Shown: one piece after another, positions 57,315 through 64,000 of the stretch
How positions within the stretch are numbered: position 1 is the first letter of the stretch
Layout: each line of letters starts with the position of its first letter
NCBI RefSeq assembly: GCF_000224145.3
Contig: NC_020179.2
Coordinates: 136,492-200,491 of the forward strand
Length of the DNA stretch: 64,000 nucleotides
Source: Ciona intestinalis
Taxonomy: Eukaryota > Chordata > Ascidiacea > Phlebobranchia > Cionidae
Reading direction: 5' to 3'
Notes under the pieces: generated by a model
The model's database searches: none
What the model was told of the DNA's origin: nothing
What the model saw: only the letters and a program-made list of their open reading frames with translations
Program-made: the position numbers and the translations under genes

Positions 57315-58605
57315 TCCTGCAAATCACTTGAAAAATGTTGTTGCCATACTAGTTTACTGGTATAAACACATTTAATCATCATTTAGACTTGAAAGTGCGC
57401 ATATTACACCACTAAAATGTTCATGAAATAATTTTGTTTCGCCAGATAATCGGTACAAGTAGTAAAGATGGAAACGATACCCGATTAATTTTGTTACCAG
57501 GAGAACGAAGGATTTCCACACAACTACCATTTGCTTCTATAAATCCGGGTGACGATTTGTTGCGCAGTTTTTCGATGGCCAAGTATTAAAAACTCTGTAA
57601 CTCATGAAAATGGATTTGCAAAATATTACCGCCTATTTACCACTCAGACCAAATTAGGTTGTGGACAAGTTTGAATTGAACCCGAGCGTGTAGTAGTTAT
57701 AACTCCATCTAAAAAGGTCGCAGTATATGTTGTTTTCCAAGAGCAGCGTGTCTAATCACCGGTGGTCTGTAACTACTTTGAATAGTTGTTTGCACTAAGC
57801 CTAGTTTTAAACTATACATTTCAACAATTATATAACAAATACTCAACAACGAAAATGTTTACCAGCAACATGTAAGTTATTCGTAGCGATTATTATTTGC
57901 TTCAATAGATCCAAGTTATGATAGATTGTGAAGGTTTTCAGATGGCGCACATTAGCAAATCTGTAATTCATACAATATGGATTTTCNNNNNNNNNNNNNN
58001 NNNNNNNNNNNNNNNNNNNNNNNNNNNNNNNNNNNNNNNNNNNNNNNNNNNNNNNNNNNNNNNNNNNNNNNNNNNNNNNNNNNNNNNNNNNNNNNNNNNN
58101 NNNNNNNNNNNATCCTGCAATCACTTGAAAAATGTTGTTGCCATACTAGTTTACTGGTATAAACCCATTTAATCATCTTTTAGACTAAGTGCGCATAAAA
58201 CATCACTAAATTGTCTTTGAAATAATTTTGTTTTGCCAGATAATCGGTACAAGTAGTAAAGATGGAAACAATACCCAATTAATTTTGTTACCAGGAGAAC
58301 GAAGGATTTCCACACAACTACCATTTGCTTCTATAAATCCGGGTGACGATTTGTTGCGCAGTTTTTCGATAAAAACTCTGTAACTCATGAAAATGGATTT
58401 GCAAAATAGTACCGCCTATTTACCACTCAGACCAAATTAGATCGTGGACAAGTTTGAATTGAACCCTAGCGTGTAGTATTTATAACTCCATCTACAGAAG
58501 TCGCAGTATATGTTGTTTTCCAAGAGCAGCGTGTCTAATCACCGGTGGTCTGTAACTACTTTGAATAGTTGTTTGCACTAAGCCTAGTTTTTAAACTACG
58601 AAATA
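57315..58605. repeat. Near-identical ~500-bp block repeated across a 125-N gap
   Basis: The block 57315-57815 (ATCCTGCAAATCACTTGAAA to AAGCCTAGTTTTAAAC) is repeated at 58112-58605 with scattered substitutions and a 10-bp deletion. The second copy starts exactly at the gap edge. Between them, 57880-57970 holds a third, more diverged relative of the core (GGATCTATTGAAGCAAAT on the minus strand versus GGATTTATAGAAGCAAAT). The close pair is probably an allelic duplication by assembly; the third copy suggests an older tandem repeat. Confidence 0.8.
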
Positions 58606-60571
58606 TTTTGAATGCTTTACCAACTTAGCTTAATCTAAGACTAACACCAGGGAAACCAGGCTTAAAATAAAGCAAAAACTTTAGAACAGGCTTCATTTTA
58701 AATATCTCTATTGTATCAAAGTTTATAAATCCAGTTATCTGAATAATTTGCCACATTTTCCAAAAGCTTTCCTCTTGAATGTTGGTCTCCATAAGTATTC
58801 TGCATAGACATTAAAAATAGTTGGACAACACTTGACCTAAAAACATTACTTCACACGAAATTAAGCTATGATAACTTTAGAATCTTGTGCTTGGGAATTC
58901 ATGCAACTTGTTTTCTGGAGTCTTACACAACATAACTCTTTGTAGGAGCAATTTTAAACCCATTGTCTGGAAATTCAGGATTTATTCCACAATTGGATTC
59001 GCTCTAATGAATCTATATGACAATATGTTTTTTAGCAAGCTTTTTAACTAATATAGATTTCTACAAAGTAAACACCTTTATTATACAAATTAAATTGGTT
59101 TCTTCAGGATTTCAAATCAACCACAGGGATAACAGGATGTCGTTTAAATTCCATAACGCATAGAAATAACTTCGGTTTCAGTGAACTATTACGAAGGAAA
59201 CAATTAAAATTTACTTTGCTTACAAGATCAAAGCAGTCTGGCTGCATGGAATATGCTTTGCCCGCTGAAATTAATTGGATCTTTTAACTAAAGATTGATT
59301 TTGAAATAAATATTGATTTTGTATTGATTTAAGTAGATTTCTTGTTAGTTTTGGTATTTTCTTAAAAGGCAGTCACCCACATTCAGAAAATAAGTTACAC
59401 GTATTACATCTTTATCTACTCAAGAATAAAACATCACTACAGCAAACATTGAAATCTTAAGAGTCCCAACCTTTAAGACACATAGAAACCAGCGGTATTT
59501 TTCTGTAACTTGCATACCACATACGACAAGAACTTTTAAACTTGTTTTTAAACTAGTATAGGCAAGAACATAGTAACAAAGCAGTAAAAATGTCTTGGCG
59601 CTCTCGGGTTAGGTTAACCTGCTTGAATTAATAGGATCCACCGTATATAACACTCTCATGATTTTTCTGCAACCCTAATAAATAGCGGTTGTGGTTCCGA
59701 TCCCTTAAACAGATGTAGACTCGTCCTATTAATCAATCGAATAATCATAAATCGCCCACAATCGCATCATTAGAATCCTAATATCTGCATCATCTGCCAT
59801 CGGATTTTAACATTAAGAAGCGCGCTCTGTTTGAACCTTTATTTGTATCTGTAGATTTAAACATTAATACCGATAAGCTTGGTTTACAACATGGGAAGTT
59901 AAATTTTAGATTTTTCACATTTTTATCGAGAATGAAGACTTTTTTATCGGGAATGAAGTCCTTCAAGAACAATAAATGAAGCAGAAAGAACACAAACCTT
60001 TAAATCCTGACAGCGGGTTGGCTATAGTTTCAGTTATACACTAAAAAGGTATACAGAAATAGCCCATTTCATTAGTACACACTCTTCGCAAAGAAAGCCG
60101 CGCAATCTCCAATACAGTAGTTATACGCGGCCCATTGTATGTTTCAAGAATCAGACATCACAAGTCAACAACAAAAGACTTCAAAAACTCATTACCATTG
60201 GACCTCTGATACCTGCAGGTTGATTATGATTTGTCAACACACAGCAAAATATACGGTAATATAAACAGTCATTTTGTCGGCACGCTTCCAAAGAGGTAAC
60301 AAATTCATGTAAAAATATACCTAAATACTTATAAATTATGCGCCAAAAATATTATTTTGTCTGTATGCGCCAAGAAAATAGTTAACAGTAGATTATAGGA
60401 AGAAATAAAAGCAAATTATAGGCAAAAAAGTGAATTTGAAACGAACATTTAGCATAACAGTAAACCATTATTTTAAAGTATATATATGCCTATTTCATTT
60501 ATAAGTAAGAATCCACGCTAACAGTAAACCACATAACTATGAACAAAACTTAAAATGTTTACACCACTTAC

Positions 60572-61140
60572 CCAGCTCTATTCTTCTTTCGTCTTCATTT
60601 CACGCAAATTTTATTCAAACGTACGAACGTTAAAATATAATAGCCGCTCTTTCATATTACTTGATTTTCACAAATCAAAAAAACTCGGTTTAAGCCGTCG
60701 TCGACGCGCATATCAAGACTAGAATACTTTAACTTCTTCCGCATTTTTACAAATCAGACATAAACGAACTCCAAACGATGTTACAACACCAATGTAATCT
60801 AAAACGTCAACACAATGGCTTGTTTTGAACCAAATGCCCTTCTTTCTTTACGCAGCTGACGTTGGCAGGAAATGACGTACGATAGTACTCCGCGAAATCG
60901 ATCGACCTATTTTCTTAATAACCTAAATAAGTTATCATTTTTTTGTTATAAAACTTTATTAAAAACACTGTATCTACTATATTGTTTAAAATTACTTTAT
61001 AAAACTATATTATTTAGGTTTATTCGTTGTATTTAATTCGGCGGAGTAACATCGATTTAGATTACATCATATGATGCAATACAGAGCTCTCTGATTGGTC
61101 AATTAAATTTAGTTTATGCGTCACGAGTACGTCATAAACA
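60572..61140 (-). promoter_or_regulatory. Putative 5' exon and promoter of an unidentified minus-strand transcript
   Basis: The donor at 60566-60572 (GG then GTAAGTGG) is strong. Upstream on the minus strand are CRE-like TGACGT motifs (about 60849 and 60872, including AATGACGTAC) and a CCAAT box in reverse (GATTGGTC near 61096). An ATG in the exon opens only MKTKEE before a stop, so any coding start must be downstream. Confidence 0.25.
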
Positions 61141-61764
61141 GATCTGTCGATCAGGAGAATTTACATTTCAACATGTTTGTGCAATAAACAAAAACTTGAA
61201 CTAGATAGCCAAAGTTGCATTTCGACATTTTATTTATGGTAACGAATTCAAAACATTTGCCAAAATCAGCCAACCACTGTGTATTTCTATTACAATATTA
61301 AATAATAAACAAAACAACGAGAGAGCTAAGCTTTAATAAATGGACACAAATTATTATAACACGGTTATAAGGTGTGTATAAATACGTTTTTGAGAACTCA
61401 TTTGGCGATATTATGTTTTGTTTCAAAACATTTTTAGTGGTTTTAGCCAGAGGCTATTGACGTGCTATAATCGGTGCGTGACCCGTATTCAAAAACTTAA
61501 CAGGCCCTGGGACAGTCTAATTGTTTAATTTAATCAGCTGTCTTAGAAACTTGCAAAAACAACAAAAGTTAACCAGATGTTACTGCTGTGAAAGCCCACA
61601 GTAACTAACGGATGTGTGACCTACTTCTTCCTTGCGTGTGATAACGTTAGAGGTAGTACCGATGTGACTTCACATTAATCTATCAATATAGGTGATAAGT
61701 GGTCATGTGACTGCCCGATAAAACACGGACATTTAAAGATTGAGGCAGAAAAGTAAACTCAAAG

Positions 61765-61970
61765 TAGGGTGGGTTAAGATGGGACATATTTTCGTTCTGT
61801 TTTCTCGTTCCAATTGGTAGTACACAAAGAACATTCACAGAATTATATAACCGTAGCCCTGCGAACCTAAACGAGCGTTGTTAATTATTATTTAAAACAC
61901 GATCAAGATATTGGGATATGTTGTGCTTAAAGGTGCCCCATCTTCCCCACCTCACTATAATAGTCAATTA
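61765..61970. mobile_element. MITE family A, complete copy
   Basis: Left end AGTAGGGTGGGTTAAGATGG, right end CCCATCTTCCCCACCTCACT. It is the first dispersed repeat after the 6-kb repeat-free stretch. Confidence 0.85.
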
Positions 61971-62017
61971 TTGTCATTAATGAACTTCATGTCTTTGTCT
62001 CTATATTTGGCATCTAT

Positions 62018-62217
62018 AATATAGTAGGGTGGGAGGATGGGACACTTTTCATTCTATTTTCTCGTTCAATTTGGTAATAAACAAAGAACATTCAAAGAAT
62101 TTTAAAACCGTATCCTCACGACTCCCATAGACCGTTGGTAATTGTTTAAAACACGGCCATGATATTTGGATGCTATGTGCTAAAGGTGTTCCATCTTTTC
62201 CCACCATAGCATATAGC
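62018..62217. mobile_element. MITE family A, complete copy
   Basis: Left end TAGTAGGGTGGGAGGATGGG, right end CCATCTTTTCCCACCATAGC, same orientation as its neighbour 50 bp away. Its right edge is about 35 bp from the stop codon of the partial GPCR. Confidence 0.85.
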
Positions 62218-62250
62218 AGGCCATGTTGTTTCCCATTTTCCCCATCCAGT

Positions 62251-63843
62251 TTAAAACGTAGTTTCGTTCTGATTAATCGAAATGGTGGACACTACACTTA
62301 TGCGCGCACTAAGTTGTGAACGCTTTCTGTTTTGAGCCAACGCTGATGTTATGTTTGTGTTTGTGGGATCAGTTGTGGTGGTTCCCCTCTTCGTTTCAAT
62401 GGTTCTAGTACAACATGGTTGGAAAAGATGATGGACCGCCTGTGGGGTTAAAAAAATAAATAATGATTTGCTAGAGTAACACAGTAAAAAAATAAGTGCG
62501 ACTAAATAAAGAGCTGAAAAAAATCAAGCCGAACCGCCTGTGGTATTAATGAACCCCACTTTATAAATCCTATTTACTTATTGTTTTAAAATTACAAGTA
62601 TTTTGAAGTGTCCCATCTTACCTGGCCTGTTTTTAAATGGCTAAAATAGCACCTGGTGTGCGAACTGCTAAATAAATCTTCGTGTGTTTGTTTCCTAAAG
62701 CAGCTTTTTTTTAATTATTGATAAACAAAACATTTTTCCAACTTACTTTTCGCATTGGTTGTAATGTAACGTAGAACACAATTGGGTTAAGTAGCGAGTG
62801 GGAGAAAGCAATTGTTCCAATGGCCGCAAGCCCAACAGGTGATATTGTTATTGGTATTTGGAGGGAATCCAACAGAAGAACAATATTAGCTGGGAATCTG
62901 GAATGTATTATATTGTAAGGTGGGGTAAGATGGTTCATGTATGATTATAGTATGGTGGCGTAAGAGGGGACACGGGGTAAGAAGGGACATGGTAAGATGT
63001 AATACCAATTACACTTAAAAACCAAATGAGGATACGGCTATATGGAATATTAATTGTTTACTACTAAATTGGAGGATTTAAATAAACTGAAAACATGCCC
63101 TCCTTAGCCATAAAATAAGTGGTGACGATAAAGGAAATATGAAACCATATCCTATTCTATCCCACCCTACTATGCATACAAATTAAAGTCATTTTCTTAC
63201 CTGCAAACCACGTACACTATTGACACGGATAGGATAAAGTGCGTCATGTTTCTCATGTACGAAAGTTGTATCGAATGTTTTCTATGAAGCGCCATTGCAC
63301 CAGCTGTGTCGTCGGTCTCATCTGTAATTGGTGTGTTTGTTAATCGTGTCTTTTATAATTTATACAACTTTAACATAAAACACGGTTGTTTTATCAATCC
63401 TGTAACTTATTTATCCACGCGTGCCGGGGCAACGACAGTCGTTATAACACGGGTGTTCTGTTTCATACACCTCGTGCCCGCTTACGTGTTACCATGTATT
63501 TAACTTTGTGAGCGATTGTTTTGGGTTGTAGCAATTGCCGTTAAGTGGCTTGTCGAGAAACATACAGCGCTGAAAGCGACAGTAGCGATGAGCCTTGAAC
63601 CTGTAACCGGGCACACTAACCACGGCCACGGCGCCTATACACAAAAGATGCATCCACCTTTTTTCTTTCTTCTGTTTCTTCTGAGCAAACTTAGATGAAT
63701 TCTGTAAGGTAAGATGGCGGCCAGCCCCCCCGTTCGATGTATGGTCCCAACACACATAACGAGAACTATCAGCAAAGCTACGAGGAAGGCAATGACGCAA
63801 GCGATCACGTGGTATATCTTCAACGAAGGGTAGAGAAAGCTGC
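62251..63843 (-). CDS. Class A GPCR, C-terminal half (5' part beyond window)
   Basis: Exons on the minus strand: about 63700-63843 with TM5 (YHVIACVIAFLVALLIVLVM), 63201-63321 with a short third loop (DETDDTAGAMALHRKH) and TM6 (FILSVSIVYVVC), 62747-62897 with TM7 (SLLNPIVFYVTLQPMRK, a canonical NPxxY variant NPIVFY) and 62251-62439 with a Ser/Thr-rich basic tail ending NQNETTF and stop TAA. The last three exons join in phase; the donor after TM5 was not resolved and a small exon may be missing. TM1-TM4 must lie beyond 64000. It differs from the GPCR at 28-32 kb, keeping NPxxY where that one does not. Ligand unknown. Confidence 0.8.
62915..63170. mobile_element. MITE family A, rearranged copy in a GPCR intron
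   Basis: Several left ends in a row (AAGGTGGGGTAAGATGGTTC, GTATGGTGGCGTAAGAGGGG, GGGGTAAGAAGGGACATGG), then a degraded core and the right end CTATCCCACCCTACTATG. It lies between the TM6 and TM7 exons. Confidence 0.7.
63395..63640 (-). mobile_element. Composite SINE, reversed, body plus tRNA-like head
   Basis: Body (CCACGCGTGCCGGGGCAACG, CACCTCGTGCCCGCTTACGT), remnants of the middle part (TAGCAATTGCCGTTAAGTGG) and reversed head (GCGATGAGCCTTGAACCTGT, GGCACACTAACCACGGCCAC). In a GPCR intron. Confidence 0.85.
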
Positions 63844-64000
63844 AAAGTAAAATATTTGTCACCGTATAAAACGATCAGTTGCTATTTTATCAACTTAGAC
63901 TTATACATACTCAAAACCCAACTTGTACATAGTTCGACAGTAACCTACGTTAAAACAAACAATTTAAGGTTATAGAAGCCAAACTAAATGCATACACTAA

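Larger units (their letters stand above)
55736..61764. other. About 6 kb free of the dispersed repeats, AT-rich, with diverged tandem repeats
   Basis: None of the SINE or MITE families that occur every 0.5-2 kb elsewhere was found here, and no open frame over 100 codons. Two sets of short tandem repeats lie at 56290-56560 and 56655-56945. A ~500-bp block at 57315-57815 is repeated at 58112-58605. On the minus strand a perfect donor (GAGCTGG then GTAAGTGG) ends a putative exon at 60572. The pattern fits the long 3'UTR, intron or non-coding RNA of a minus-strand transcript starting near 60.9 kb. I could not identify a protein. Confidence 0.45.

Noticed and set aside
59104-59264. Two-exon C-terminal coding fragment on the minus strand
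   Set aside because: Phases agree, but the intron would be only 38 bp and no upstream exons could be linked; listed only as a lead in the repeat-free region.
1-64000. LTR retroelements, Polintons or other virus-like elements
   Set aside because: No long terminal repeats, reverse transcriptase, integrase or capsid-like frames were recognised in the window.

Overview
The window looks like nuclear DNA of a tunicate, most probably Ciona intestinalis/robusta. The evidence is AT-rich DNA, short introns with GT-AG borders, chordate-type single-copy genes, and two very abundant dispersed families. One family is a tRNA-headed composite SINE whose body ends in TTACATTCATT. The other is a ~200-bp inverted-repeat MITE with TAGGGTGGGG ends. 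Naming the species rests on recall of Ciona repeats and was not checked by a search. Four runs of N (2728-2777, 19231-19355, 32929-33428, 57987-58111) show a gapped draft assembly, and two of them sit beside near-identical duplicated blocks.

Left part, minus strand: PWP2 (9996 down to 234, 3' end outside the window), a WD40 scaffold of the U3/SSU processome. Just upstream and co-oriented is a one-exon gene of the C18orf21/UPF0711 family (10891-10271). Plus strand: a one-exon, ~1037-residue receptor tyrosine kinase with two Ig and four FN3 domains and a TAM-like kinase (12627-15740). Minus strand: TOP3A, DNA topoisomerase III alpha (26377-17135), complete except for a segment in a gap.

Middle: an eight-exon class A GPCR (32577-28045, minus) whose exon phases all agree, then the first three exons of a cadherin/protocadherin (35495-33445, minus) that runs into the 500-N gap. 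From about 29.9 to 41.7 kb, MITEs fill most of the non-coding DNA. TDRD3 (49961 to about 43222, minus) follows, with an RMI1-like N-terminus, OB-fold, UBA, RGG region, a very long polyglutamine stretch and a Tudor domain. ARPC3 (51139-50600, minus) is a one-exon gene.

Right part: a five-exon plus-strand gene (52473-54790) for a cell-surface C-type lectin with an EPN/WND sugar site, one membrane segment and a cytoplasmic tail built from minisatellite-like units carrying repeated tyrosine motifs. It is the best candidate here for an undescribed receptor. From about 55.8 to 61.7 kb there is no recognisable gene and none of the dispersed repeats found elsewhere, but there are diverged tandem repeats and a promoter-like, splice-donor-bearing 5' end. 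A second, partial class A GPCR (minus, TM5 to C-terminus) closes the window.

Functional themes: PWP2 and the C18orf21-family protein both belong to rRNA-processing machinery and may be co-expressed. TOP3A and TDRD3 belong to the topoisomerase III world, although TDRD3 normally partners TOP3B. Several genes (C18orf21, the RTK, ARPC3, TOP3A, PWP2) have a 3' splice acceptor only a few bases before the start codon and no recognised upstream exon, as expected where spliced-leader trans-splicing is used.
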